Assembly (NCBI GenBank): GCA_016169945.1 | Contig: JADLSH010000395.1 | Location: forward strand, 4,204,501 to 4,268,500 | DNA length: 64,000 nt | Direction of reading: 5' to 3' | DNA from: Trachythela sp. YZ-2020 | Lineage: Eukaryota; Cnidaria; Anthozoa; Malacalcyonacea; Clavulariidae | Part shown: one piece after another, positions 1 through 23,569 of the stretch | Layout of the letters: the number at the start of each line of letters is the position of its first letter | How positions within the stretch are numbered: position 1 is the stretch's first letter | The notes under the pieces: generated by a model | What the model saw: the letters and a program-made list of their open reading frames with translations, nothing else | Told to the model about the DNA's origin: nothing | Database searches by the model: none | Translations under genes and position numbers: made by a program

Positions 1-670
1 CCGGGCTTTTGTTCGATTTTGTTGAGGATTTTACGAATGACCAGAATCGTTTGGGGTTTTTGAAAACTGACTCTCTCAGTTTATTTGCATGATCTCTTTT
101 TTTCTTAGCGATGAGAATCTTGGATTTATGACGTAATAGTTTGAATTTTTCAATATCCTCAGGACTCTTCGACTTTCGCGATTTCCTTCGCTGAATGTTC
201 TTCTTTTTAAGTAGAGCCAGGAGTTCTTTGTCAATCCAAGGGGGATCATATACATTTTGGGATGAACGTTTGGGTATGTGATCATCAACGGCAGAGATAA
301 ATAATTCACACCAACTGGAAAGTGACGTGTTCACATCATCAGTAGCAAATGCAAGATCCCAAGGGGTATGCGTCAGTACTTTCTTTAAACCCGACCAATT
401 CGTGTTTTTAAAATTATAGACTGAACGATTCACTTTCGGTTTTTTACCAATTTTGAAATCTACATCGAAACTTATGAGTTTGTGATCCGTAGCGATAATG
501 TCGTCGAATCCATGTACGTTTATAACTTTGTCTGGAATATTGCTAAGAAGTAGGTCCAGAGTGTTGTTAATTCTAGTTGGAAAGTCAATATTCTGCCATA
601 AGTAATGATCTTTAATAGATTTAGTGAAGAACGTGTGAATTGAGTCATTGCAATTGCTGTATTTGAGTTA
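1..670 (-). mobile_element. Non-LTR retrotransposon (LINE) fragment, endonuclease domain end and linker
   Basis: Reading the minus strand from about 670 down to 1 gives a long open stretch typical of the end of an AP-endonuclease domain of LINEs. It contains FPTRINNTLDLLLSN, a run with IATDHKLISFDVDF, then PWIDKELLALLKKK and a lysine/arginine-rich linker leading toward a reverse transcriptase. The fragment runs off the left edge, so the reverse transcriptase would lie outside the window. Beyond about 670 the frame is lost, so the 5' part is missing or decayed. It lies just 3' of the R3H gene. The LINE class (CR1/Jockey-like) is inferred from the general pattern only. Confidence 0.75.
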
Positions 671-835
671 TTGTATATCAGTTTCAGTCATCTACGTAAA
701 GTACTTGTCCCACTGACACCGTTTCCTGGGATTTTCCCTTTTGTTTCGTCACGAAGTGTAGTTAAAGTAATATTATTCAGGAATTTTCTTATCAACCATT
801 CACATTTACCCATGTTATCACTGTAGTACCAGGTA

Positions 836-13257
<12,422 letters not shown>

Positions 13258-13269
13258 CTAAAATTGAAG

Positions 13270-14030
13270 ATTACCTTGATCAATATCCCATTAAGCAGCA
13301 ATGTGCCACCCATATATTGTTTGACTCTGTCTAACACCAGACGATTTAACGAATTACATTTTTTGACACTAATACTTTATTTCAATATGATAATGTTATC
13401 ACACGTTCAGGTTGTGTTTTACATTTTTTAAGACAAACTAAACATATTTTTGAGCTCGTACTCTAGTTCTACCTGAAGTTCCAGCGCTATCATATCAGGT
13501 AAATGTCAAGCTAATTTCACCAGATACAGTAACTGAGTAAGAATTCAAACAACTTTTTAATAGAATAATGATTCTGGTGTTTTGCTCCTCCACCTTTTTT
13601 GGTGGATGTTCCGGTTAAATGTTTGCCGGTAAGTGTTATATTTTCTGCTGGCTGAGGCATGCGGCCAATGCTGCAGCAGCTCCCAGTGGTGTGTGAGAAG
13701 TTATTACATTATCTGTAAATACATTTCTACCAATGAAAATCACAGTATTTCAAGGGCAAGGAATCTGTTTACAAATAATTTTGTTATTGCGACATATCCG
13801 ACAAATTGTTTGCACAAGAATGTTGGTAAGTCACGCAATGTGTAGAGGCTGTTGGCATTAATTGAATATATTTCAGCTCCAATGGCAAGGGACAAAGATA
13901 CAAAACGGCTGTGTCGTCTCCCTATGGGATCGGGTTTTTTTCAAAAATCACACTTATATAAGCCCTAATTATAGCCATTAGCCAACGTCATGAATATTTT
14001 ACAACAAGAAGTAAATCAATCTCCAAACAC
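13270..14030. other. Spacer upstream of the R3H gene, no gene recognised
   Basis: Presumed 5' flank or first intron of the R3H gene. GTCTAACACCAGACGATTT at about 13327 is a stub of the dispersed repeat seen at 36775. ORFs are short and featureless. The promoter cannot be placed because no TATA-like or first-exon signal is convincing. Confidence 0.35.
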
Positions 14031-14199
14031 ATGGTGCTAAAAGGCATCAAACCAACATTTATACGTTTATTTAAAAGCAAGAGAAAGGGAACTGTAGCAG
14101 TTCGTGTTAATGTCATTAGTAAAGATTACGAACTTGTTTTGAAAAACGAATTTTGGCCAAAATATGTATATGCTAGACCGTGGTTGTCAAAACAAAGAT

Positions 14200-14812
14200 G
14201 GCGGACAAAAACAAAGCATAAAATACACGAGTCGTCACATAGTTTTAGTAGGAGTATTTAAGGATTTCATCAATGGCAATGCCAGAAACCTCTGCCTGAC
14301 TTGCTGGAACTGCAGCGGTGTTTTTGACAATTTTGTCTATGTTAAGAAGCTATTGCAAAGGACTGACATTTTAGCATTGAGCGAACATTGGATTTATGAG
14401 GACAGTTTGCCTTTTCTGAACTCTCTTGATCCAAAGTTCGAGGCTCATGAAACATGTAGCTCATTACATAATAAAAGTTTAATGAAGGTGGAAACGTGGC
14501 CAGGGGGGGCGTTGCTTTGGAGAAAAGAGTTAAAAAATGTGGTGCGACGGATAGGGTAGTAGCTATAAAGATTAAAACAAAGGAAAACACAAACTTTTGC
14601 AAAAGTTGGTTCTGAATATCATCGTCTTCAAGGAGCATATCAGTCGGAACAAAGTGCATTGACAACTGCATTTGTGATAGACGAGTCTATCAGAGATTGT
14701 TGTGAAAATAACGACAGAGTTTACACATGCTTCGTGGATATTAGCAAGGCCTTCGATCGCATGTGGATTGATGGGCTGTTTCTAGTTTATATAAATGATT
14801 TACTATACGAGT
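14200..14812 (+). mobile_element. Internally deleted LINE (endonuclease start joined to reverse transcriptase piece)
   Basis: Plus strand 14280-14555 encodes the start of an AP endonuclease (LCLTCWNCSGVFDNFVYVK, DILALSEHWIYEDSL). After a stop and frame change near 14560, about 14610-14800 encodes a reverse-transcriptase block in another frame (SALTTAFVIDESI, then CFVDISKAFDRMWIDG, the palm-domain D motif). The endonuclease core and finger region are missing, so this is a deletion derivative with several stops. The Gypsy LTR remnants start right after it. Confidence 0.75.
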
Positions 14813-14814
14813 TG

Positions 14815-14940
14815 TATTATATTTAGAGGCTATAAATAGTTTCTAAGGAGTCTTAATTATATTTAGGGTTTCTAAGGAGTCTTAATTATATTTAGGAGTC
14901 TTAATTATATTTAGAGGCTATAAATAGTTTCTAAGTGTGA
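14815..14940. repeat. Rearranged 5' LTR remnant of the Gypsy element
   Basis: GAGGCTATAAATAGTTTCTA and AGGAGTCTTAATTATATTTA occur two to three times in 125 bp. The same words lie once inside the 3' LTR at 23434-23485. Reverse-transcriptase coding sequence begins immediately after, so the rest of the 5' LTR, gag, protease and most of the reverse transcriptase were deleted with local duplication of LTR words. Confidence 0.65.
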
Positions 14941-15548
14941 AGTACAATGGTCACATTTTAACGACCGAAGGTATGCTACCCGACCGGGCCAAAGTAGAAG
15001 CAATTACAGAGATGCCCCGACCTCGCGATAAAGCAGAAGTTAGACGGTTGCTTGGAATGATTAATTACCTCGGAAAGTTTCTGCCACAGCTTTCTGATAC
15101 CTCAGAGCCACTTCAAAATCTCACAAAAGAAGGTGTGAAGTTCATTTGGTCGTAGGTCCATGAAGATGCGTTTAATAAGCTTAAGAAGATGATTTCACAG
15201 CCACCAGTGTTGCAATATTATATTATTATGATCTGGATGAAGAAGTAACTTTAGAAACTGATGCTAGTGATCACGGACTGGGAGACCCGTTGTATTCGCA
15301 CGCCAGCCGCACGTTAACACAATCTGAGAGAAGATACTCACAGATCGAAAAGGAATGTCTTGGCCTTGTGTTTGGATGCACAAGGTTTGATCACTTTGTG
15401 CATGGAAGAACAAAGATAAAAGCGTTAACAGATCATAAACCATTGGAGACTATCTTGGTATCAACACCGCACCGAAAAGATTACAACGCAGAAGTACCAT
15501 TTAGACGTTTTGTATCAGAAAGGAAGCCGTATGTACATCAGTGACCAT
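14937..15548 (+). pseudogene. Ty3/Gypsy retrotransposon, RT thumb and RNaseH part (left half)
   Basis: ORF 14937-15155 has the end of a Gypsy reverse transcriptase (LTTEGMLPDRAKVEAITEMP, RRLLGMINYLGKFLP). After a frameshift near 15150-15280, ORF 15290-15544 has the Gypsy RNaseH (YSHASRTLTQSERRYSQIEK, ECLGLVFGCTRF, ALTDHKPLETI). The element is cut at 15548 by the BEL insertion and resumes at 20138. Gag, protease and the RT active-site region are absent, so it is dead. Confidence 0.85.
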
Positions 15549-15644
15549 TGTTTACCAACACACAAATATGTTTTGTAATTTAATTTTGTTATTAAAAGGA
15601 GTTGAAACCTGTTTTTCGGATATATTTACTGGCATCCCAGTACA
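15549..15644 (+). repeat. 5' LTR of the BEL/Pao element
   Basis: A 96-bp direct repeat starting TGTTTACC and ending CCCAGTACA, so it has TG...CA ends. It is preceded by the target duplication ACCAT (15544-15548). It differs from the 3' copy by one substitution and three homopolymer length changes, implying a fairly recent insertion. The length is short for an LTR. Confidence 0.85.
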
Positions 15645-16475
15645 GTAAAACACTAATAATTTTTGCAGCCCAAAACTTGTGTATTGCCAGAACCAGCCAT
15701 GAGTATAGAAGATACAACAGAGATTGCGATTATGATATTTTAAAGGATTTGATGATCGAAGTATTTGATGATTTTTGCATTGTAAATGAGAATTTGAAAT
15801 CATTGTATCTGAAACAATGTAAATAGATGCTACAAAGAAGCTAGAAGTGTGTTTGTTAGTGTAAAGACCATAAATGAACAAAATGCTAGACAACAAATAA
15901 AATGATATTTGTAGAATTCATGAACTAATAACAGTCATTGACAAGAACTATGAATTTGATAATGTGAACTCATATGCATTACAACTGGATAAGAATGATC
16001 TGCAGTCAATTTTGAATATAATATGTGATAACATGGCCAAGCTTTGCTCGATTGAAGCTCAGGAACAAATTACTCCTATTCAAGAAGAAGTTGATACCAT
16101 TATCGGGATGGTTTACAATCGTATCAGGAAGATCAATTTGTTTTGCATGACAAACAAGCATTTACCAAGCCATCTCACCTGGGACTATCACCACCATAAA
16201 TAATCCCACCCCAACCAATACAATTCCACCATTCCTTGGGACCCAAGTTACCACCAACACCACAGAGATTAATTCTCCCATGCCAGTCCCACCTGGAATT
16301 AGTACCAGTTATTCCTTAAATACATCAGCTCAAGCCTTTGTTCCCCCTAGCACAATTAATTCAGAAAGTAGTTCCAGCATTGACACTTTGGGACAAACAC
16401 AGTTGTTTCAACAAGGTCAAACTTCTACAAAATTGTCAACCAACTTCCCTACATTTGCAGTACCAATAGGGTCTA

Positions 16476-17356
16476 GTGTTGTGCAATCAAATCAGCCAAT
16501 TGTGTAGTCAGTTTAGCAATAATTTCTCAACCTATCCAGTGTATAAAATCTCAACTGGGCAGCAACCCATGGTCCCATCAACGAATCAGGTTCATATGAG
16601 ACCCTCCAATCAAGATTCTACCATCCGGCTAAAGAAGATGGCATTCTCGGGACTAAGGAAAGACTGGCCAGAGTTCAAGGCAGTCTGGAAGTCTATAGCT
16701 GAGTCAGCAAATTATAATAAAACTGCACTAGAACTCAGTGAAAGGGAAGCCAAACATCGCATCAAATCTGTTTATGTCACCAAGCCAGAAGCTTATGACA
16801 CCATGTGGGAAAAGCTAGAGAGTCACTACGAAGATACTAGTGCCAGTGTCCAAGCTGCTTTGGAAGATCTTCAGAAGATTATAAAGGCCTAGTTGAATTA
16901 GTTGATGAAGTGGAATCTGCCTACAGCCAGTTGGAAGAGCTTAGCCAGTTGAACACATTAACCATGAGAGACGTAGACAACATAACTGATTTGTTACCTA
17001 TCCATCTTAAAGTTGACTGGAGACGAAAGTATCGTGATTTATCATCGTTGGAGAAACTTCAACCTTTCACCCCTCTAATGAAGTTCCTTGAAAGAGAGCG
17101 TTCAGTCGTGGCACGTCTGGCTGAGAATCAGCATTCAAAGAAGAGAGCAAATGACCCCCCAAGAGTATATGGCAAAAGCCACCATATGGGAAATACAACT
17201 ATGGGAAATACAACTATGGGAAATGTCGAGAAGACCTACAACACTTGGCAATACGAGTTTGCAATCAATACAAGTGCAGGAAAGAAGGTCACCATTACAG
17301 CCTTTGGCATGGACCGAATTACTGGTCCAGTAAGCAAGTTGGATCCTAATGTCTGA
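16476..17356 (+). pseudogene. BEL gag remnant
   Basis: Two adjacent frames (16476-16892 and 16910-17356) cover a DUF1759-like gag region and the following segment (LSQLNTLTMRDVDNITDLLP, VDWRRKYRDLSSLEKLQPFT). A stop at 16890 and a frame change split them. The tandem MGNTTMGNTTMGN near 17185-17225 comes from a 15-bp repeat. The upstream ORFs 15964-16205 and 16280-16507 are probably the N-terminal gag, also broken. Confidence 0.65.
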
Positions 17357-17950
17357 ATATGATCCCGAAATACTCCAGCGAAAGTCAACACACGTGAATG
17401 TCTTACTAGGCTGTGATTACTTCGGTCTTCATCCAAAGCAAGAGGAAGCGAGATGTGGTGACAACTTAAGTATCATGAGTGGAGCACTGGGAATTTGTTT
17501 ACCCATCAGATCTGGTCGAAGAAACAAAGTATGACATCAACCTTGCCAAGAAAATACACGATGTTAACGTGAAAGTGGAAACATACAAGATTCGCTTGGA
17601 CTCGCATCCAGAGTTCCATCCTAGTTCCAGTGGGAAAACCATGGCAACCAATGATGCCACCAGAGAAAGATACCAGTGTTTTGCCAATGCATCGTGTTCC
17701 TTTAGTCACAGAAAGGACGAAAACCACGTTGATAACTTCATCAGAGGAGAAGAGCTTGGCACAGAAATCTCCCCACAATGTGATAAGTGCCCTACTGTCG
17801 GACATACTTACTCTTTCAAAGAAGAACAGGAATTAAAAATGATACAAGAAAATCTCGTTAACCAATGCTGGATAACCAGTTATCCCTGGCTCGTAGATCC
17901 ACAAAGTTTACCTGACAATTATCAGACAGCACATGCCACGTTAGAGAAAG

Positions 17951-18560
17951 ATGTTGAATAATCAGATGAACGATATGGTGGATCGTCGGTCTCAGGATGT
18001 AAATGACTGGACTGGCCCTGTGTTCTATATCGCTCATTTAGCAGTAGTAAATCCTCACTCCAATTCCACACCTGTAAGAATTGTATTCAACTCCAGCCAA
18101 ACGCACAAAGGAGTATCGTTAAACGCCTGTCTTGCTAAAGGTCCAGATAGTTACATGAACAATCTGGTTGACATTCTTCTACGTTGGAGAGAAGAACGAA
18201 TAGCCCTGATTGGAGATATTAGGAAGATGTTTAACTCCGTTCATTTGAAGACCGTGGAACAGCATTGTCACCGTTTCCCATGGCGAGATTTACAGCAGCA
18301 TCGCCCACCAGACATTTACGTAATACAACGAGTCAACATGGGTGACACACCAGCCCCTGCCATCAGCACGGAAGCTGTGTACAAGACCGCAGAATTGTTT
18401 CAAATCTCCTAAAGCATTCCAGTTACGTGGATGACTTGATCGACTCACGTGATATTCTCGCCAAAGGAGGATTTTCCGTCAAGTGCTGGCAATTTAGTGG
18501 CGAATCAAGACCTCGTGCAAATCAAGAGTTGCTTATAGTGGACGTACCAGAAAAGAGTGT
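17951..18560 (+). pseudogene. BEL reverse transcriptase remnant
   Basis: ORF 17951-18412 gives fingers and palm (VRIVFNSSQTHKG, LLRWREERIALIGDIRKMF, VNMGDTPAPAISTEAVY). The YVDD catalytic box follows in the next frame (18427-18681, DDLIDSRDILAKGGFSVKCW). One frame break near 18412 separates them. RNA-dependent DNA synthesis is the family role; this copy cannot make the whole enzyme. Confidence 0.8.
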
Positions 18561-20033
18561 TGAAAGCTCAGACCAAGGAATAATAATGTTAAAAGGAACT
18601 GATGAGAACTTGCGCGTTCTTGGTCTGGGATGGAATCCAGAGAGACACTATCAACTACGAAGTTACTCTGAATTTCAGTAGCAAGAAGCGTGGAGTTCGC
18701 ACCGGCCCAAACCTGTCAGAAAGCGAACTACCTAGTGCATTACCCAATGTGTTAACAAGAAGAATCGTTCTTGAGCAAGTAATGAAGATTTATGATCTTA
18801 TTTTGCTAGCTAAGATACACTTACGCGAAAACTGGACCCGCAAGCTCGGATGGGACGATCCACTTCCTGCGGATCTTTGCAACAAATGGTCCAACTTCTT
18901 TGCTGCTCTTTTCAATCTTCAGCGTTTGTGTTTGGAGCGATGCCTACGACCTATCGATAGTGTTGGCCGCCCATGGTTAATCATTCTAAGTGGTGGCAGT
19001 GATCTCGCGTATGGATTTGCAGCTTACATACGATGGAAAGTGGAGAATGGAGGCTTCTGGTGCCGACTTATCATGGCGAAGTGCCGAATTGCTCCAATCA
19101 ATAAGTTATCTACACCTCAGATGGAGCTAAACGCTGCTGTTCTGTCCAAAAGAGGAAGGAAAGTCATCGAGAAAGAAATGAGGTTCGACTTTGAGAGAGT
19201 TCTACAAATCGTGGACTCAGAAACAGTCTTGAGTATGATCAACAAGACTAGCACACGCTTCAAAGTTTACGAGAGAGTACGAATCGGAGAAATTCAAGCT
19301 GCCACTGATGGAGATCTGACTTGCTGGGCTTGGATGTCTGGGCAACACAATACAGCCGACTGGCTGACACTCCTGGTGGATGGCAGCCTAACAGTAATCC
19401 AAGAAAGCGTTATCATGTCGTTCAAGCCGTGATAGACGAGTTCTGGAAGAAGTGGACGGAGTTATACGCCCCAGCTTTGGTTATACGTCGCAAGTGGAAT
19501 AAAGCCAACCGCAACCTGCGCCATGGAGATGTTGTAATAATAGCAGACCGGAACACTATGCGTGGAGAATACCGTTTAGGATTAGTTCAAGAAGTGTTTC
19601 CCAGTCAAGATGGGAAAGTTCGTCGAGCGTCTGTTATGTACAAGAACTTTGAAATCGGAAAGAAAGTACAAGAATACAAAGGACATAATGAGGCTGTCGT
19701 CGTGTCTCGAAGTGTTCAGCGATTAGCCTTATTAGTACCAGCAGATCATGATCCAGAAACCGAGTTAGAAACAAAGTAAAAATTTATGAACGGGACAGTA
19801 ACAGTTATGTTAATTGAACAATGTAGCTTTATAGTAATTTACATTCACATTTGTTATAGACGCGATCGCATCAACCCCTGTCCTTCCGGTGTATTGGGTT
19901 GTTGCATTTATTATCGCTGCGATCGCCTTTTGGACGATCTTAATTTGTTATGTTTAGTAAGCCTGCGTTCCGCAGCGGTAAAAGGACGGAGCATGCGCGA
20001 GAGCCAGAGATACGGCGTGCGAAGAAGAAACAG

Positions 20034-20132
20034 TGTTTTACCAATACACAAATATGTTTTTGTAATTTAATTTTGTTATTAAAAGGAGTTGAAACCTGTT
20101 TTTTCGGATATATTTACTGGCATCCCAGTACA
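20034..20132 (+). repeat. 3' LTR of the BEL/Pao element
   Basis: 99 bp, from TGTTTTACC to CCCAGTACA, followed by ACCAT (20133-20137). A purine-rich tract (GCGAAGAAGAAACAG) immediately precedes it and is a plausible plus-strand primer. The 19780-20033 stretch between the coding end and the LTR is non-coding. Confidence 0.85.
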
Positions 20133-20727
20133 ACCATCTCTCAAGGTCTCCATTCCCCAAAAGCCAGAAAGAGAGCGGAAAGTTAGATGATTATTATATC
20201 ATCGCAGTCCAAGATGAAGAGCAGCTGATGAAAGATATTGAAGGAATTGACCCAAATGTCTACCACAACGTTACAGATGGTACGCTGAAGAAAGTAGCTG
20301 AAGCCACAGCTGAAGATGAGAACTTGTTAACATTAGCAACCATGATCATGTACGGTTGGCCTAGTGACAAACTCCAGGTTCCATTCAACGTCAGAGAGTA
20401 TTGGGCATATCGAGATGAATTGTCTATTCAAGATGGAATATTTTACCGAGGCACTAGAGTCCTGATTCCTACTTCAATGCGTCCCCAAATTCTTGAACAA
20501 ATACATAGTGCTCATTTGGGAGCAGAAAGATGCATTAGAGCAGCTCGTGATTCACTCTACTGGCCAACGATCACAACGATATCAAGTACCTGGTGTGATA
20601 ATTGACCTACTTGCCAAGACTTTAAACCAGAACAAACGAGACAGCCCGTGCAAAGCCAGCCTATCCCAAAGCGTAGATGGCAGTACGTCAGTGCAGATTT
20701 GTTCTCGATCAAGAAGGACACTTACTG

Positions 20728-21610
20728 AGGGCCCTCCACACTTTTTGCGTGAAGCGTGATGGGGCTATTTTACTAGTTCGCCGTGAAACGTGATCAATGA
20801 TTTTCTTAATCCGTGATCCAATGGCTTCAACTCTTTATACGTGCAACGTGAAAGAAACTCTCCATTTAACCGTGACCTGTGAATGACAGATAGAAATAAC
20901 CGTAATTCGTGAATCGTCTGTTTTGCGTGAACAGTTTTCCAGGATTCAATACGGTCATACAATTTCTGTTGTTTATTGACCCTTTATTGAAATTTGAAAA
21001 CTTTAAAGTTGAAAACTTCAAAGATCAACCCAGTCGTTCAAACTAACACAAAATAATTGGGCAATATGTCGCCGCGATCACACGCTCCCAAGCGCGCTGC
21101 GCAAACGCTAAAAATTCACCATCAAAAACGACCAATACACCGACGTTAACTCATTAATGTGCAAGACCCTTCCCTTGACAAGTAAAATCGTATGGCGTTA
21201 GACAGGGTAAAATAACAAAGCAGGGAGCATTTGGGCGCATTGCAGGTTAAGGAAGACCAGAGTGAATTTAGTGATGAAAGGTCTATAAACATAACGCAAA
21301 TGTTTGAAACGATTATGAGCAAGCTTGCAATCTGGACATTTTCGACGACCGCGTAATATGGATGGAGCAGGAGTTGAAAGAGGTCAAACAATCACTCGAA
21401 TACGCACGCACATGCAGAGGCGGACACTTTAAAGAAAGAAAACGCTTAGAAGGAGGTTTATTAATCCGTGAATTTTGTTTGTATTTTTACGTGAATCGTG
21501 ATTGCTTCGACTTTTTCGTGAGCGTGAAAGATTTTTTACGATTTTTCGTGACTCGTGAAGAGTAAATATTTTTACGTGAATGCATTTTGTGAATGGGTAT
21601 AGGGGGCCCT
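20728..21610. mobile_element. hAT-like non-autonomous element inserted in the Gypsy integrase
   Basis: Ends are AGGGCCCTCC at the left and GGGGGCCCT at the right, flanked by ACTTACTG / CCTTACTG (7 of 8 match), the duplication length of hAT elements. Subterminal regions are packed with CGTGAA, CGTGAT and their complements (about 20750-20945 and 21468-21590), as expected for hAT transposase binding sites. No transposase ORF is present. Positions 21160-21250 hold a dispersed-repeat copy with GTATGGCGTTAGACAGGGT. Confidence 0.75.
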
Positions 21611-22364
21611 CCTTACTGTGTGTTATCGTTGTTGACAATCTAACGAAATATTGGGATATCGAAGAACTAACAGATACAAGTGCTCAGAACACTGTCTTGC
21701 AAACTTAGAAGATTTTCTCGAGACATGGGGAACCAGAATTCGTCATATCCGACAACGGACCGCAGTATACAAGCAGATAATACAAGAAGTTTTCTGAAGA
21801 ATGGAATTTCCAGCACCATACTTCGTCCACACATTATCCAAAAGGAAATGGAACCGCAGAAGCAGCAGTGAAGCAAGCAAAGAGGATACTTAAACTTAGC
21901 AACGATCCTTGGTTAGCAATATTGGAGCAGAGAAACACTCCAGATGAACTGGCATCACCAAATGAGAAACTGCTGTCTAGAAGAACTAGAACTACCCTAC
22001 ATGTTAAATCCGAGTTACTGGGACCTGCCATAGTTCCCACCCATATAATTATCAAGGCAACGATTAAGAAGAAACAACAAAACAAGCGATATTATGATAA
22101 AGTGTAGAAGCCTTTACCACCATTAATCATTGGAGAACACATTAATTAGAAGCAAGATCAAGCCCAGTTCATCTCCCTGCTGGTCTAGAGGAACAGTTGC
22201 AAGAAAAGAAAATGACACGTTGTATGTAGTTCAAGCTGACGGGAGAAAGTACAGAAGGAATCGATTCCATATAATTATGGAAAGCTCAAGAAATCCTCAC
22301 CCCAAGATCGAAGACTGTGTGTGTTGATCCAGAAGTAATGGATAACGGCAAGATCAAACAACCC

Positions 22365-22620
22365 ACAACAAGAGAGTCTTTGAAAGTTCCAACCCCACAA
22401 GCCCAACCTACAACAAGAGAGTCTTCGAAAGTTCCAACAACAAGCGAGTTTTCGAGAGTTCCAACCCCTCAAGCCCAACCTACAACAAGCAAGTTTTCGA
22501 GAGTTCCAACCCCTCAAGCCCAACCTACAACAAGCAAGTTTTCGAGAGTTCCAACCCCTCAAGCCCAACCTACAACAAGCAAGTTTTCGAGAGTTCCAAC
22601 CCCTCAAGCCCAACCCACAG
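22365..22620 (+). repeat. In-frame 45-bp tandem repeat at the Gypsy polyprotein end
   Basis: Within ORF 22317-22694 a 15-residue unit, TTSKFSRVPTPQAQP, is repeated about four times with a few diverged copies before it. The repeat is in frame and Pro/Ser/Thr-rich. Copies are nearly identical at the DNA level, which indicates recent expansion. Confidence 0.85.
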
Positions 22621-22865
22621 CAACTAGGAGATCTGGACAGATCAGAAAACCTAATCCTAGCCCTAGGTTCAAGGACTTTGAGTTGTATAAATAGATGTGA
22701 ACTTCATAAGACTCCTTAATTAGATATGTTTAGGACAATTAAGCATTTATAAATTAGAAACTTATTAGATAATGTTTAAAAGACACAAAACTTTAAAATA
22801 TATATATATAATTTAATGTTAGTGCATGTTTATAATTATTTCTTTTTTCTATAAAGAAAAGGAGA

Positions 22866-23560
22866 TGTAGTATAGATACAATACTGATCTATAGGTAAGC
22901 TTGGGCAGTTTGGGCAGTTTACCGGTCTTTTTCATTAAACCGGTTCTTTATTTCAACAACTGGGAAACCAGTTTTTATACTTTTGTATACAGTAATTGTG
23001 ATGACATATTTATAAGCACAAAATGCGCAGTTTAACCTGAGTTTAACTAATCACAATATCGCATATTCCGCTAAAGCGTCAAATTTTCCACGCAGATTTT
23101 GGAACATATTTATACTTATAGTATTTGGGGAAGAATGTTAAACCAAATTACCAAAATATAGCTGATCTAGAAACTAAAAGCAAGAGAGAAGCGTCATAGT
23201 GATACTTTTACAATTTGTGACAAGTTTTTTAGTCCTTTATATTAACTATAATTCAAAACTGGAATCGCTTTATTTTTGAAAATATGAAAAACTGTGGTTT
23301 TACGGTGGTTTTATGTCGGACGGTTTACCGGTTTTAACATTTTCCAAAACCGCCCAAGCTTATCTATAGAGATCAGTGAGTTAATGTGTATGTATATATG
23401 AATGTATAATTAATGCATAATATCGTCATCTCGAGGCTATAAATATGAGGCTTCTGTAGTTTCTAAGGAGTCTTAATTATATTTTAAACGAAACACATGG
23501 TTTGATATTAGGGAATTGTTGTAAGTAAAGACACAACAGTATTCTTCTTTCAAACTAGTG
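22866..23560 (+). repeat. 3' LTR of the Gypsy element, interrupted
   Basis: The LTR starts TGTAGTATAG at 22866, after a purine-rich tract (AAAGAAAAGGAGA). It contains GAGGCTATAAATATGAGGCT and AGGAGTCTTAATTATATTT, the words shared with 14815-14940. Its right end is uncertain, because no 5' LTR end or target duplication could be matched. Confidence 0.55.
22896..23362. mobile_element. hAT-like MITE inserted in the Gypsy LTR
   Basis: TIRs TAAGCTTGGGC and GCCCAAGCTTA, with flanks TCTATAGG and TCTATAGA (7 of 8 identical). Both ends carry further inverted words such as GTTTACCGG/ACCGGTTTT. The 467-bp element holds no ORF. Confidence 0.75.
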
Positions 23561-23569
23561 GCTGATCTT

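Larger units (their letters stand above)
15549..20132 (+). mobile_element. BEL/Pao LTR retrotransposon, defective, lacking the integrase core
   Basis: Complete insertion bounded by 96/99-bp LTRs and the 5-bp duplication ACCAT. Order of coding pieces: gag with a DUF1759-like region (about 16617-16890: FSGLRKDWPEFKAVWKSIAE), zinc-knuckle/protease region (16910-17530, LLGCDYFGLHPKQEEARCGD), reverse transcriptase (about 17950-18560, IVFNSSQTHKGVSLN, catalytic YVDD near 18423-18434), RNaseH-like region (about 18680-19370, IVDSETVLSMINK, QHNTADWLT) and then directly the C-terminal DUF5641-like domain (about 19420-19779: IDEFWKKWTELYAPAL, NLRHGDVVIIADRN). The integrase zinc finger and DDE core are missing between 19370 and 19420. 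Many frameshifts and stops break the polyprotein. Confidence 0.9.
20138..22694 (+). pseudogene. Ty3/Gypsy retrotransposon, integrase half (right half)
   Basis: Reading resumes after the BEL insertion. ORF 20228-20605 has the H2C2 zinc region of a Gypsy integrase (IHSAHLGAERCIRAARDSLY WP). Core-domain pieces follow on both sides of the insertion at 20728-21610: YVSADLFSIKKDTY before it, and VISDNGPQYTS plus HYPKGNGTAEAAVKQAK after it (about 21735-21880). A C-terminal region reaches 22313, then a Pro/Thr-rich tail ORF (22317-22694). Frameshifts and stops are frequent, so no functional integrase is left. Confidence 0.85.

Noticed and set aside
19786..20033. ORF after the BEL coding end
   Set aside because: It lies in the untranslated stretch just before the 3' LTR and resembles no envelope or other domain.
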